Positions 6,392-13,907 of a stretch of DNA of 26,566 nt are shown here, in pieces. Source of the stretch: JAIFWV01 sp964580495 (lineage in GTDB: Bacteria > Patescibacteriota > Doudnabacteria > UBA920 > O2-02-FULL-48-8); NCBI GenBank assembly GCA_964580495.1, contig CAZOKE010000014.1, positions 1-26,566 of the forward strand, in the 5' to 3' direction. Position numbers and translations under genes: made by a program. The notes beneath the pieces are model-generated. The model worked only from the letters and a program-made list of their open reading frames with translations, was not told the DNA's origin and did no database searches. Every line of letters starts with the position of its first letter. Position 1 is the stretch's first letter.

Positions 6392-8368
6392 ATGAGCCAA
6401 GAAAATGACATTACAATTTTTGCCAAAACTAACTTCCGAAACAAGGAAGTGCCTTTTGGCATTAAGCGGGATGACCGCCGCCGGCACATGTACATCATGG
6501 GCAAGTCCGGCATGGGCAAAACCACTTTGATTGAGAATATGGTAATCCAAGACATCCAAAACGGCCATGGGGTGGCGTTTGTGGACCCGCACGGCGATTC
6601 TGTGGAAAAAATCCTTAACTTTATCCCATCAAACCGGATCAATGATGTGATTTATTTCAATCCTGCTGACATGGATTATCCTATTGCATTTAACCCTCTG
6701 GAAGCCGTGGATGAACGCTATAAGCATTTGGTGGCTTCAGGGCTCATGGGCGTGTTTACGAAAATCTGGGCCGGAGTTTGGTCGGCTCGCATGGAATACA
6801 TCCTAAACAACACAATTTTGGCTTTGCTGGATTCGCCCGGCAACACCATGCTTGGAATCGTGCGCATGTACGTGGACAAGAATTACCGCAAGCGGATAGT
6901 GGATAATATCAAAGACCCTGTGGTCAAGTCGTTTTGGCGCGACGAGTTTGCAAATTACCAGGACAAATTCCGAAACGAAGCAGTAGCACCTATCCAAAAC
7001 AAAGTTGGGGCGTTTATTTCTTCGACTATCATACGAAACATCGTGGGCCAAACGCGCAGCGCCATCGATTTGCGTGATGTCATGGACAACCGGAAAATTT
7101 TACTGGTCAATCTTTCGAAAGGCCGCATCGGCGAAGACGCCTCGGCTTTGCTGGGGGCGATGATGATAACCAAACTGCAGCTGGCGGCCATGAGCCGAGT
7201 CGATATTCCGGAAAATGAACGCAAGGATTTTTACCTGTATGTCGACGAATTCCAAAACTTTGCTACGGAATCTTTTGCCAACATTTTATCGGAAGCTCGA
7301 AAGTTCCGTCTGAATTTGATTGTGGCCCACCAATATATCGGGCAGCTGGTGCATGACCGCAATACAATCGTCAGAGATGCTATTTTCGGAAACGTCGGGA
7401 CCATGATAATTTTCCGGGTGGGCGCCGATGATGCGGAATTTCTGGAAAAAGAATTCGAGCCGACATATACCATAAACGATCTTGTGAATTTGGGTTTTGC
7501 TTCAATTTACGTAAAATTGCTGATTAATGGCGTGACATCCAACCCTTTTTCAGCCGCAACGCTGCCGCCAATAAATGCCGCTACCGGAAATGAAGACAAA
7601 GTTATAGCTGTTTCCCGCGAGCGGTACGGCACCCCCCGGGCCACTGTGGAAGAAAAAATCAACAAATGGCTGGGAGCCGAGTTCCACACCCAGGCGGCCA
7701 AGATCGAGTCAGATTCGGCTGACGCGGAAGATATGCAAGAACATCTTAGATTTGAGCACCGCACCAAAACCGGTTCACCCCAGGACATCAGGCAAAACGC
7801 GCCGCTGGATGACAATCCAGCGGAAGTTATGCCAAGGCCAGCGCCGGTTCAACAACCTCGCCAAGAATACCGCCGCGCTGAAAGCCGCTCGCAAGGATCA
7901 AATCGCGTTCAGACATATGACCCCAAAGAACATAGGCAAAGCGGGGAGAGAGTGGAGCTTGAGCGCCGTTATAGACAGGTCTCGGACCATCCGCAGAGGC
8001 GGAATCAGGATCGTAACGATCGCCATCAAAAACCTCAACCCAAAAAACAAGAGAATCCGATTTGGGAAACGGTAAATAAGATGTCGAGCGAGAAGCTTCA
8101 GGATAAAATCGAGGCCACATCGAAAGCTTTGGAAAGTTTAAGTAAAAATCTGGAACAAAGGTTGGCCAAAGACATACCCGCGCCACGGCGAAATGTCCCC
8201 AACCAGGAAATTTCTGAACCGATTCCGGTAGCTCCGGACGAAGTTGAACTTGCTGCTCCCTCCGAGGAGAAACCCTCTGTGGCCATACCGACCGAGATTA
8301 AGAAAATTCACAAAGAAGAACCGATCCAATCAGGCTCGCTGAATCCAGGGGACAGCATCAAATTCTAA
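6392..8368 (+). CDS. TraG/VirD4-like (type IV coupling) ATPase
   Basis: A 658-aa soluble protein. Residues 30-400 form a RecA-like/FtsK-HerA ATPase: Walker A GKSGMGKTT (37-45), a FVDPHGDS strand (63-70), Walker B YLYVDEFQNF (281-290) and a VAHQY sensor (311-315). This matches the DNA-binding domain of type IV secretion coupling proteins (TraD/VirD4), which use ATP to move DNA or protein through a membrane pore. The usual N-terminal TMs are missing, which suggests recruitment by the membrane protein encoded just upstream. The C-terminal 220 residues are low-complexity, rich in Q, R, P and E, with one likely coiled coil (about 570-600, KMSSEKLQDKIEATSKALES). No relaxase or other T4SS part is visible. 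The gene ends the operon at a terminator. Confidence 0.86.
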   Translation: MSQENDITIFAKTNFRNKEVPFGIKRDDRRRHMYIMGKSGMGKTTLIENMVIQDIQNGHGVAFVDPHGDSVEKILNFIPSNRINDVIYFNPADMDYPIAFNPLEAVDERYKHLVASGLMGVFTKIWAGVWSARMEYILNNTILALLDSPGNTMLGIVRMYVDKNYRKRIVDNIKDPVVKSFWRDEFANYQDKFRNEAVAPIQNKVGAFISSTIIRNIVGQTRSAIDLRDVMDNRKILLVNLSKGRIGEDASALLGAMMITKLQLAAMSRVDIPENERKDFYLYVDEFQNFATESFANILSEARKFRLNLIVAHQYIGQLVHDRNTIVRDAIFGNVGTMIIFRVGADDAEFLEKEFEPTYTINDLVNLGFASIYVKLLINGVTSNPFSAATLPPINAATGNEDKVIAVSRERYGTPRATVEEKINKWLGAEFHTQAAKIESDSADAEDMQEHLRFEHRTKTGSPQDIRQNAPLDDNPAEVMPRPAPVQQPRQEYRRAESRSQGSNRVQTYDPKEHRQSGERVELERRYRQVSDHPQRRNQDRNDRHQKPQPKKQENPIWETVNKMSSEKLQDKIEATSKALESLSKNLEQRLAKDIPAPRRNVPNQEISEPIPVAPDEVELAAPSEEKPSVAIPTEIKKIHKEEPIQSGSLNPGDSIKF

Positions 8369-8375
8369 AACAGTT

Positions 8376-8403
8376 GACGGGCTAACCCCGTCTTCTTGTT
8401 TTT
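8376..8403 (+). terminator. terminator of the ATPase operon
   Basis: GACGGG (8376-8381), loop CTAAC, CCCGTC (8387-8392), then a T-rich tail TTCTTGTTTTT. Confidence 0.8.
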
Positions 8404-8421
8404 GAGTCGCAATTTTGTTAC

Positions 8422-8427
8422 TATATT
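8422..8427 (+). promoter_or_regulatory. -10 box abutting mnmA
   Basis: TATATT with only five bases before ATG 8433, so the predicted transcription start falls on or beside the start codon. TTGAGT at 8402-8407 is too close (14-base spacer) for a normal -35. Confidence 0.45.
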
Positions 8428-8432
8428 CCATT

Positions 8433-9503
8433 ATGAATACTAGAAAAACAGTAGTTGTAGGAATGAGCGGCGGAGTTGATTCGTCCGTGACTGCAGCTTT
8501 GCTCAAACAGCAAGGATTTGATGCTATTGGCGTTTTTATGAAAAATTGGTCAGAGGATTTTGGCGATTATGGCTGCACTTGGGCCGAAGACGCCGAAGAT
8601 GCCAGGAAAGTCGCGGAAGTATTGGGCATTCCGTTTTACATCTGGAATTTCGAAAAAGAATACTATGACAAAGTCGTAGAATATTTTTTAAAAGAGTATG
8701 AGGCAGGTAGAACCCCCAATCCGGATGTGATGTGCAATTCAGAGATTAAGTTCAAAGTTTTTTTGGACAAAGCTTTGGCTCTGGGAGCTGAGTATGTAGC
8801 CACCGGCCATTATGCTCAAGTAAAATTTGAAGACGGATATTATAAACTTCTCAAGGGGATTGATCCGGCAAAGGATCAAAGTTACTTTTTGTATACGCTG
8901 AAACAACACCAGCTGTCCAAAGTCATCTTTCCAATTGGGAGCATGAGAAAATCGGAAGTCAGGAAGCTTGCCCAAAAATTCAAACTTCCAAATTTTGCTA
9001 AGAAAGATTCGCAGGGAATTTGTTTTATTGGAAAAATTAACGTCGCAGAGTTTCTCAAAGAGCATGTTAAGGCCAGAGTCGGAGAGATTGTAAATCCTTC
9101 AGGGGAAACATTGGGCCAACATTCGGGCTTGCCATTCTACACTATTGGCCAGCGCGAAGGCATGGGACTCGGAGGCGATGGGCCTTACTATGTTGTAGCC
9201 AAGGATTTTGACGCAAACAAACTGATTGTCAGCAATGACAAAAAAGATTCCATACTTTGGCGCTCGGAATTCACTGTTGGAGAGCTGTCATGGACAAACA
9301 AGGAACCAAATTTTCCTCTTAAGACAGGGGTTGCGATTAGATATCACCATCCTGATTTCGCAGGCTTGATTGAAATGGCAGAATCAGGTAAACTTAGAAT
9401 TACTTTTGACACTCCACAAAGAGCCATAACTCCGGGACAATCCGCGGTAATTTATAAGGGCGACGAGCTCCTTGGAGGCGGTGTCATCGAGAGTGTTAAG
9501 TAA
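8433..9503 (+). CDS. mnmA: tRNA-specific 2-thiouridylase MnmA
   Basis: MnmA adenylates U34 of tRNA Lys, Glu and Gln and then inserts sulfur to form 2-thiouridine. The 356-aa protein has the PP-loop GMSGGVDSS (10-18), the first catalytic Cys in NPDVMCNSEIKF (Cys101) and the second in SQGICFIGK (Cys197). TGHYAQ, the SYFLYTL stretch and the C-terminal beta barrel are also present. Length and motif order are normal for the family. The ATG at 8433 is chosen over a TTG at 8415, because MNTRKTVVVGMSGG is the usual family N-terminus. No Shine-Dalgarno is seen, and a -10 box lies only five bases upstream. The sulfur-relay partners are not in the window. Confidence 0.97.
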   Translation: MNTRKTVVVGMSGGVDSSVTAALLKQQGFDAIGVFMKNWSEDFGDYGCTWAEDAEDARKVAEVLGIPFYIWNFEKEYYDKVVEYFLKEYEAGRTPNPDVMCNSEIKFKVFLDKALALGAEYVATGHYAQVKFEDGYYKLLKGIDPAKDQSYFLYTLKQHQLSKVIFPIGSMRKSEVRKLAQKFKLPNFAKKDSQGICFIGKINVAEFLKEHVKARVGEIVNPSGETLGQHSGLPFYTIGQREGMGLGGDGPYYVVAKDFDANKLIVSNDKKDSILWRSEFTVGELSWTNKEPNFPLKTGVAIRYHHPDFAGLIEMAESGKLRITFDTPQRAITPGQSAVIYKGDELLGGGVIESVK

Positions 9504-9583
9504 ATCAAACTTCAGTTTGGCAGAATCCTACTTTAACTCTGTGAAAAGGGTCAGTAGGCAGAAGTTTACGATGGAGGATAGGA

Positions 9584-9823
9584 ATGGCGAAAAACCGGGT
9601 CGTGTTTATACGCGACGACTCTACCGGAGAACGTATGACGCCTCCATCTTTGATAGAGATGGATCCAGACAAGTTTGGAGTCAATGACTCCGACTTCGAA
9701 GGTGAAAATCGCCCCGCGCACCCCGACGCCCCGCTGTTTGATGATCGTGACCCTGCATTGATTGCCCAGGAGGCAAACGCCGAACGATTCCGCCGAATAT
9801 TCCAGTTGGGCATGCTGCCCTGA
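9584..9823 (+). CDS. hypothetical acidic protein, 79 aa
   Basis: A small soluble, acidic protein (many D and E, several P) that I do not recognise. It begins MAKNRVVFIRDDSTGERMTP, has an acidic proline-containing middle, and ends with a likely helix (PALIAQEANAERFRRIF). GGAGG lies 6 bases before the ATG, a clear Shine-Dalgarno that strongly supports translation, and the gene ends in TGA before a terminator shared with hppA. Upstream (9525-9558) CCTACT and AGTAGG could fold a leader hairpin. It sits 80 bases after mnmA and could be cotranscribed with it. Confidence 0.7.
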   Translation: MAKNRVVFIRDDSTGERMTPPSLIEMDPDKFGVNDSDFEGENRPAHPDAPLFDDRDPALIAQEANAERFRRIFQLGMLP

Positions 9824-9831
9824 TTCCAAAT

Positions 9832-9870
9832 AAAAAGTCCGAGACTTGCGTTCAAGTCCCGGCTTTTTTA
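9832..9870. terminator. bidirectional terminator between the 79-aa gene and hppA
   Basis: An imperfect stem, AAAAAGTCCGAGACTTG against CAAGTCCCGGCTTTTTT, with the core GACTTG/CAAGTC and loop CGTT. A/T tracts on both sides suit both convergent genes. Confidence 0.8.
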
Positions 9871-9876
9871 TATAAA

Positions 9877-11874
9877 CTATTTAATTAACAATCCTATTAA
9901 GAGCAGAGCCACAATATTGATGATTTTGATCATTGGATTGATCGCAGGGCCTGCAGTGTCTTTATATGGATCGCCTACGGTGTCACCCGTAACCGCAGCT
10001 TGATGAGCAAATGATTTTTTCCCGCCAAAGTTGCCGTCTTCAATGAATTTTTTAGCATTATCCCAGGCAGCGCCGCCGCTGGTCATGGAGATCGCCACGA
10101 ATAAACCGGTTACGATGGAACCGACCAAAACTCCACCCAAAGCTTTCAGTCCAAGGAAGGGGATAATTGCAACCAATATCGGAACCACAACCGGAAGCAG
10201 GGCAGGGACAATCATTTCACGGATGGCTGCTTTTGTGACAATGTCAACCGCCGTTTTGTAATTCGGCTTGGCCGTTCCTTCCATAATCCCTTTGATCTCG
10301 CGGAACTGGCGACGGACTTCTTCGACAATTGCGTGCCCGGCTCGTCCTACGGCCTGCATGGCAATGGAAGCGAAAAGGTATGGCAGCAAGCCTCCGATAA
10401 TTAATCCGGCCAAAACCGAAACATCTGACAAATCAAAGCTTAAACTGCGGCCGCGATTTGTCAGCTCTTGAGTGTAGGAAGCAAACAACACAACTGCGGC
10501 CAGACCCGCGGAAGCAATGGCATAACCCTTGGTTACTGCTTTGGTGGTATTTCCAACCGCATCCAAAGCATCCGTGGATTTGCGAACGTCATCCGGAAGC
10601 CCTGACATTTCCGCTATGCCACCGGCGTTGTCTGTGATCGGGCCAAACGAGTCGATTGCAACAACAATCCCGGTCATGGATAACATGGAAACAACTGCTA
10701 TAGCAGTGCCGTAAATTCCGGAGTAATGGTAAGAAAGCAGGATCCCAGCCAAAATCACCAAAACCGGTAGTGCAGTGGACTGCATTGATACAGCGAGCCC
10801 GGTAATTATATTTGTTCCGTGCCCTGTAGTGGAGCTTTCAGCAATAGATTTAACAGGCCGGTATTTTTTTGATGTGTAGTAATCGGTAATGACCACCATG
10901 GCTCCCGTCACCACCAAGCCGATCAGAGCCGAATAGAACAGCGGGTTGCCAGTACTGCCAAATTGTTTGTGAGTCAGCCAGAAGAATCCGATTGCGGCGA
11001 GGATTGCCGAAGCCGTAAGTCCTTTATAAAGAGCTGCCATAATGCCGTTGCCCGATAATCTCACAAAAAAAGTTCCGATGATTGAGGCGATGATCGAGAT
11101 TGCGCCAAGCGCCAGGGGATAGAGGAGATAAGTTTGGTTGCCCGGGAACAAAATATGGCCAAGCAGCATGGCGGCAACTGTGGTTACAGCATATGTTTCG
11201 AATAGATCCGCAGCCATGCCGGCACAGTCTCCGACATTGTCACCGACTAAATCGGCGATAACAGCCGGATTGCGCGGGTCGTCCTCCGGGATACCGGCTT
11301 CGACTTTGCCGACCAAGTCAGCTCCGACATCGGCTCCTTTGGTAAAAATGCCTCCGCCGAGACGGGCAAAAACGGAAATCAGCGAAGCGCCAAATCCCAA
11401 GCCGATCAGAGCCGGGATATCGTTGGTGAATTTATAAAATAGCGCAACAGAAAGCAGTCCCAGTCCGACGACGAACAACCCTGTGACTGCGCCGCCTTTG
11501 AAACCCAAATCAAAAGCCGGGGACAAACCTTTTTTTGCTGCCTCCGCCGTGCGGACATTAGTCCTAACCGCAACATTCATTCCGGTAAATCCCGCAATGG
11601 CAGACGCCACGGCTCCCACCAAGAAGCCGATTGCAGTATGCAGATTGATAAAAAAGAAAATAACTAGCGCCAAAATAACAGCCACGATTGCGACGGTTTT
11701 GTATTGCCTGGCCAAGTAAGCTTGGGCGCCTTCTTGGATAGCCTTGGCAATGGATTGCATTTTTTCATCACCGGCTGGCTTGGCCAAAACATAACGGATG
11801 ATAATTCCGCCATAGACCAAAGCTGCGGCTCCTGAAATGGCCGAAAGGTAAAACAGGGTGCTGGAGGTAAGCAT
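9877..11874 (-). CDS. hppA: membrane-bound proton-translocating pyrophosphatase, K+-independent type
   Basis: An integral membrane enzyme of 665 aa and about 16 TMs that couples PPi hydrolysis to ion export. The hydrolytic site is evident: GGGIFTKGADVGADLVGKVE (173-192), DDPRNPAVIADLVGDNVGD (198-216) and, near the C-terminus, TGDTVGDPYKDTAGPAINP. GNTTKA (441-446) has Lys445 where K+-dependent enzymes have Ala. In this family that exchange marks K+-independent proton pumps, so H+ rather than Na+ is the expected ion. In an organism of reduced metabolism it would recover energy from biosynthetic PPi. The gene has its own strong promoter and a leader hairpin. No Shine-Dalgarno precedes ATG 11874. 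It is transcribed after ybaB, 98 bases downstream of that stop. Confidence 0.97.
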   Translation of the reverse strand: MLTSSTLFYLSAISGAAALVYGGIIIRYVLAKPAGDEKMQSIAKAIQEGAQAYLARQYKTVAIVAVILALVIFFFINLHTAIGFLVGAVASAIAGFTGMNVAVRTNVRTAEAAKKGLSPAFDLGFKGGAVTGLFVVGLGLLSVALFYKFTNDIPALIGLGFGASLISVFARLGGGIFTKGADVGADLVGKVEAGIPEDDPRNPAVIADLVGDNVGDCAGMAADLFETYAVTTVAAMLLGHILFPGNQTYLLYPLALGAISIIASIIGTFFVRLSGNGIMAALYKGLTASAILAAIGFFWLTHKQFGSTGNPLFYSALIGLVVTGAMVVITDYYTSKKYRPVKSIAESSTTGHGTNIITGLAVSMQSTALPVLVILAGILLSYHYSGIYGTAIAVVSMLSMTGIVVAIDSFGPITDNAGGIAEMSGLPDDVRKSTDALDAVGNTTKAVTKGYAIASAGLAAVVLFASYTQELTNRGRSLSFDLSDVSVLAGLIIGGLLPYLFASIAMQAVGRAGHAIVEEVRRQFREIKGIMEGTAKPNYKTAVDIVTKAAIREMIVPALLPVVVPILVAIIPFLGLKALGGVLVGSIVTGLFVAISMTSGGAAWDNAKKFIEDGNFGGKKSFAHQAAVTGDTVGDPYKDTAGPAINPMIKIINIVALLLIGLLIK

Positions 11875-11904
11875 AAATTGATTATTAATTATTTATTTAC
11901 AAAG

Positions 11905-11924
11905 AAAAGCTCCTTATCCGGAGC
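11905..11924 (-). terminator. terminator-like hairpin at predicted 5' end of hppA mRNA
   Basis: On the minus strand: GCTCC (11924-11920), loop GGATAA, GGAGC (11913-11909), then TTTTCTTTG. By shape it could terminate ybaB, but it starts 6 bases after the hppA -10 box and so coincides with the predicted hppA transcription start. Confidence 0.55.
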
Positions 11925-11930
11925 ATTTGA

Positions 11931-11958
11931 ATTATACCAAAATCAGGGCAATTTTCAA
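11931..11958 (-). promoter_or_regulatory. promoter of hppA
   Basis: On the minus strand: TTGAAA (11958-11953), a 16-base spacer and TATAAT (11936-11931), preceded by TGG, which makes it an extended -10. Confidence 0.7.
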
Positions 11959-11972
11959 GCCTTAGGGAGGCT

Positions 11973-12242
11973 TTACATAAGCCCTTTAAATTTTTCCATT
12001 AGCACTTTTTGAAGCTTATTTTGGGCATCAGAATAAGCATCTTTAAAAGCTTGGGCCAATGCCGCACGATCCAGCTCCTGATTTGGGTCGATTTGAACTT
12101 CCAAAAGATCGTGCTTGCCGTTTACGACGAGTCTTACCAGGCCGCTCTTGGCCTCCCCGCTGATTCTTTCCGCTGACAAAAGCTTATCCATTTCTGCAGC
12201 TTGTTTTCTAAGATTGTTTAGGTCTCGAAGTTGATCGAACAT
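11973..12242 (-). CDS. YbaB/EbfC-family nucleoid-associated DNA-binding protein
   Basis: An 89-aa protein with the YbaB plan: an N-terminal helix (MFDQLRDLNNLRKQAAEMDKLL, residues 1-22), a central beta sheet (GLVRLVVNGKHDLLEVQID, 34-52) and C-terminal helices ending KVLMEKFKGLM. Family members form dimers that bind DNA and are often encoded beside dnaX and recR. That neighbourhood is absent here; it follows a tRNA gene by 30 bases and may be read through from the tRNA promoter. A small stem AAGCC/GGCTT follows the stop codon but lacks a T-run. No Shine-Dalgarno is seen before ATG 12242. Confidence 0.88.
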   Translation of the reverse strand: MFDQLRDLNNLRKQAAEMDKLLSAERISGEAKSGLVRLVVNGKHDLLEVQIDPNQELDRAALAQAFKDAYSDAQNKLQKVLMEKFKGLM

Positions 12243-12272
12243 AATATTTTTCGAATTAGTAATTTTTACGCT

Positions 12273-12347
12273 TGGCTGGGGAGGAAGGATTCGGACCTTC
12301 GAATGGTGGATTCAGAGTCCACTGCCTTACCACTTGGCTACTCCCCA
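12273..12347 (-). tRNA. tRNA-Gln (anticodon CUG), CCA encoded
   Basis: The minus strand gives acceptor TGGGGAG (12347-12341) pairing with CTCCCCA (12283-12277), discriminator G and an encoded CCA (12275-12273). The anticodon arm is GTGGA-CTCTGAA-TCCAC with anticodon CTG (12315-12313), and the T loop is TCCGAAT-like. The U1-A72 pair and GGGGA start are typical of glutamine tRNA. It reads CAG. A tRNA-Gln(UUG) would be expected elsewhere in the genome. Confidence 0.95.
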
Positions 12348-12386
12348 ATCAGCCGGAAAAATTAACTTTATGGATGTTTACAGCTT

Positions 12387-12415
12387 ATTTTAATCTAAAA
12401 TGGCTAGATTTTCAA
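12387..12415 (-). promoter_or_regulatory. promoter of tRNA-Gln
   Basis: On the minus strand: TTGAAA (12415-12410), a 17-base spacer and TAAAAT (12392-12387). It overlaps the last codons of the dedA-like gene. The predicted start, about 12380, gives a leader of about 33 bases for processing. Confidence 0.7.
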
Positions 12416-13020
12416 GAGTTGGAGTCCTTTGGCTCTTCGATATGGAAAAATTTATTTAGCAGCGTTGTCCGCGTTACCACAAAATACAAAGACAGCAGCA
12501 ACAAGGCGAAGAACAATGCTAAATAATTGAAGTAACCGTTGATTGTTCCGTAAGCCTGGCCAAAATAGTAGCCGACTACCATCAAAATGGAAGTCTTTAC
12601 CAGAGTCGTGTAGAAATTAATTTCCAAAAATTTCCAATATCGCATCTTGATGATACCGGTGACAATCCACATCAGAAACCCGGTGCCGTGCGCAAACTTA
12701 CCGACAATCATGGCTTTGTTGCGGTTGTCATGGAAAAATCGTTCCCACCTTTCAATCTTTTCCAAATTTATGCCCACGTAGTGGCCGTATTTCAAGATAA
12801 ATTTTTCGCGGCCAAATCGGCCGATGGCATAATACATAGAGTCGCCAACCAGATCAGCCATAATCAATATCGGAAAGACTATCCAAAAATTAAGATAGTG
12901 CAATGAAAGCAAAAAACCCACAATGACGGAAATAATAGGACCCTCAAAAACTGTTATTGGAAAAATAACTAAATATTTATAATGGATTATCCAGGAAAAG
13001 AAATCTAAGTGTAAGTGCAT
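12412..13020 (-). CDS. DedA/VTT-family membrane protein
   Basis: A 202-aa polytopic membrane protein. After a short amphipathic start comes FEGPIISVIVGFLLSL, then a soluble turn with GDSMYYAIGRFGREK, and later GKFAHGTGFLMWIVTGIIKM. These match the order of DedA motifs (FPGE, GDxxxYxxGRxxG, F.GRFxPGxR). The last motif is altered: the usual R-F-x-P-G-x-R becomes K-F-A-H-G-T-G, so both conserved Arg and the Pro are gone. The family includes undecaprenyl-phosphate and phospholipid flippases; the lost arginines raise doubt about that activity here. The ATG at 13020 is chosen, and a TATACT sits 6 bases upstream of it, so the message may be leaderless. It ends in TGA. Confidence 0.82.
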   Translation of the reverse strand: MHLHLDFFSWIIHYKYLVIFPITVFEGPIISVIVGFLLSLHYLNFWIVFPILIMADLVGDSMYYAIGRFGREKFILKYGHYVGINLEKIERWERFFHDNRNKAMIVGKFAHGTGFLMWIVTGIIKMRYWKFLEINFYTTLVKTSILMVVGYYFGQAYGTINGYFNYLALFFALLLLSLYFVVTRTTLLNKFFHIEEPKDSNS

Positions 13021-13026
13021 GCATTT

Positions 13027-13032
13027 AGTATA
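13027..13032 (-). promoter_or_regulatory. -10 box abutting the dedA-like gene
   Basis: TATACT on the minus strand, 6 bases before ATG 13020. No good -35 is seen at 16-18 bases. Confidence 0.4.
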
Positions 13033-13126
13033 AAGCAATATAATCCTCTTGTCTTCGGATTAGATAAATCCACAATTGAAAAATACCGGGAAGCAATGTT
13101 AACTATAAATAATTGAGTAAACATTT

Positions 13127-13309
13127 ATGGCAAAGTACGGCAAGAAGTCACAACAAAAAGTAAAAAGGGCAATGCACGAGTTGAAGAAGGGTAAATTGAA
13201 AAGCGGGCGCTCCGGCAAAAAAGTTAAAAGCCGGAAGCAAGCCATAGCCATCGGTTTATCCGAAGCCCGAAGGTCAGGAGCCAAGGTGCCTCGCAAACGT
13301 TCGCGCTAA
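13127..13309 (+). CDS. DUF6496-family small basic protein
   Basis: A 60-aa, very basic protein: MAKYGKKSQQKVKRAMHELK, KGKLKSGRSGKKVKSRKQAIA and IGLSEARRSGAKVP follow in order, a pattern I recognise as DUF6496. Its function is unknown. The composition (over a third K and R) suggests nucleic-acid binding, and relatives I recall are small and often annotated near stress genes. No strong Shine-Dalgarno is seen. The next gene follows after 24 bases on the same strand. Confidence 0.85.
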   Translation: MAKYGKKSQQKVKRAMHELKKGKLKSGRSGKKVKSRKQAIAIGLSEARRSGAKVPRKRSR

Positions 13310-13333
13310 TAGCTTAATCAAAGGAATTTAATT

Positions 13334-13618
13334 ATGCCAGACGAAGATTATGAGAGCAAAATCACTAAAGATCACGATGTAATTCAGCAATGGGCACAGG
13401 AGCGGGGCGGAAAGCCGGCCAGCGTCAAAACGACCGGTTCGGATGAAGATGCAGGTATTTTGAGGATTAACTTTCCCGGTTTTGCCGATGAGGGCTTGGA
13501 AGAGATTGATTGGTATGAATGGTTTTCGGAGTTTGACGATAAGGATTTAGATTTTTTGTATCAAGAGAAGACAAAAGACGGCGGGCTCAGCAGGTTTTTC
13601 AAACTGATCCGAAAATAA
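13334..13618 (+). CDS. conserved hypothetical protein, 94 aa (type often mislabelled glucan-branching enzyme)
   Basis: A small acidic soluble protein. It has DHDVIQQWAQERGGKPASVK (about 13-32), AGILRINFPGF, LEEIDWYEWFSEFDD and a final FLYQEKTKDGGLSRFFKLIRK. I recognise this pattern from a widespread bacterial family of unknown function, sometimes labelled 1,4-alpha-glucan branching enzyme although it is far too short and lacks the catalytic barrel. A Shine-Dalgarno AAGGAA lies 7 bases before the ATG. It is likely cotranscribed with the DUF6496 gene. Confidence 0.78.
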   Translation: MPDEDYESKITKDHDVIQQWAQERGGKPASVKTTGSDEDAGILRINFPGFADEGLEEIDWYEWFSEFDDKDLDFLYQEKTKDGGLSRFFKLIRK

Positions 13619-13621
13619 TAC

Positions 13622-13660
13622 AAAAAGCACTTGACTCCAAAGTAAAATCGGAGGCTTTTT
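13622..13660 (+). terminator. probable terminator of the 94-aa gene
   Basis: AAAAAGC (13622-13628) pairs with GCTTTTT (13654-13660), with inner CTCC/GGAG and an asymmetric bulge. Confidence 0.55.
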
Positions 13661-13680
13661 GACTTTAATCCGCAATAGGT

Positions 13681-13710
13681 TTGCTAAACAGGCAAAAGAA
13701 CGGTTATAAT
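13681..13710 (+). promoter_or_regulatory. promoter of the Cys-rich small gene
   Basis: TTGCTA (13681-13686), an 18-base spacer and a perfect TATAAT (13705-13710). Predicted start is about 13717, giving a leader of about 22 bases. Confidence 0.65.
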
Positions 13711-13738
13711 ACACCAGCTATTAATCCAAAGACTCCAA

Positions 13739-13888
13739 ATGACCCACTATGTTTGTCCGTCTTGCGGCAGCGTTTCGGAAGAAGCGAAAGCTTGCGACAC
13801 TGCTGGCTGCAATATGATCGGCAATGATATGCTGTCATGCTCTTGTGAAGACGGCTTGCACGGCGAAGTTATGAATCAGGTTAGCTAG
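13739..13888 (+). CDS. Cys-rich small protein, 49 aa (putative zinc ribbon)
   Basis: The frame reads MTHYVCPSCGSVSEEAKACD, then TAGCNMIGNDMLSCSCEDG and ends LHGEVMNQVS. Six cysteines lie in CPSC (6, 9), C-x4-C (19, 24) and CSC (34, 36), with His3 and His41 as further possible ligands. This resembles a small zinc-binding fold; I do not recognise the family. The unit is well bounded by a promoter just upstream (TTGCTA-18-TATAAT) and a strong terminator 20 bases after the TAG, which supports it being a real gene despite its length. No Shine-Dalgarno precedes the ATG. Confidence 0.68.
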   Translation: MTHYVCPSCGSVSEEAKACDTAGCNMIGNDMLSCSCEDGLHGEVMNQVS

Positions 13889-13907
13889 TTCAAACTTCCA
13901 AAAATTA

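Noticed and set aside
7827..8186. 119-codon minus-strand frame under the ATPase C-terminal tail
   Set aside because: It opposes a low-complexity tail, where long shadow frames are expected. No start signals.
8402..8427. TTGAGT plus TATATT as an ordinary mnmA promoter
   Set aside because: The spacer is 14 bases, outside the normal 16-18. Only the -10 is kept as a candidate.
9472..9687. 71-codon plus-strand frame overlapping the mnmA end and the 79-aa gene
   Set aside because: The 79-aa gene in another frame has a clear GGAGG and a natural start. This frame has neither.
12273..12347. tRNA-Gln as an integration site of a mobile element
   Set aside because: No integrase and no partial duplicate of the tRNA 3' end is seen on either side. 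The neighbours are core genes.
13334..13618. 1,4-alpha-glucan branching enzyme
   Set aside because: The protein is 94 aa and lacks any GH13 region. The name is a propagated misannotation for this small family.
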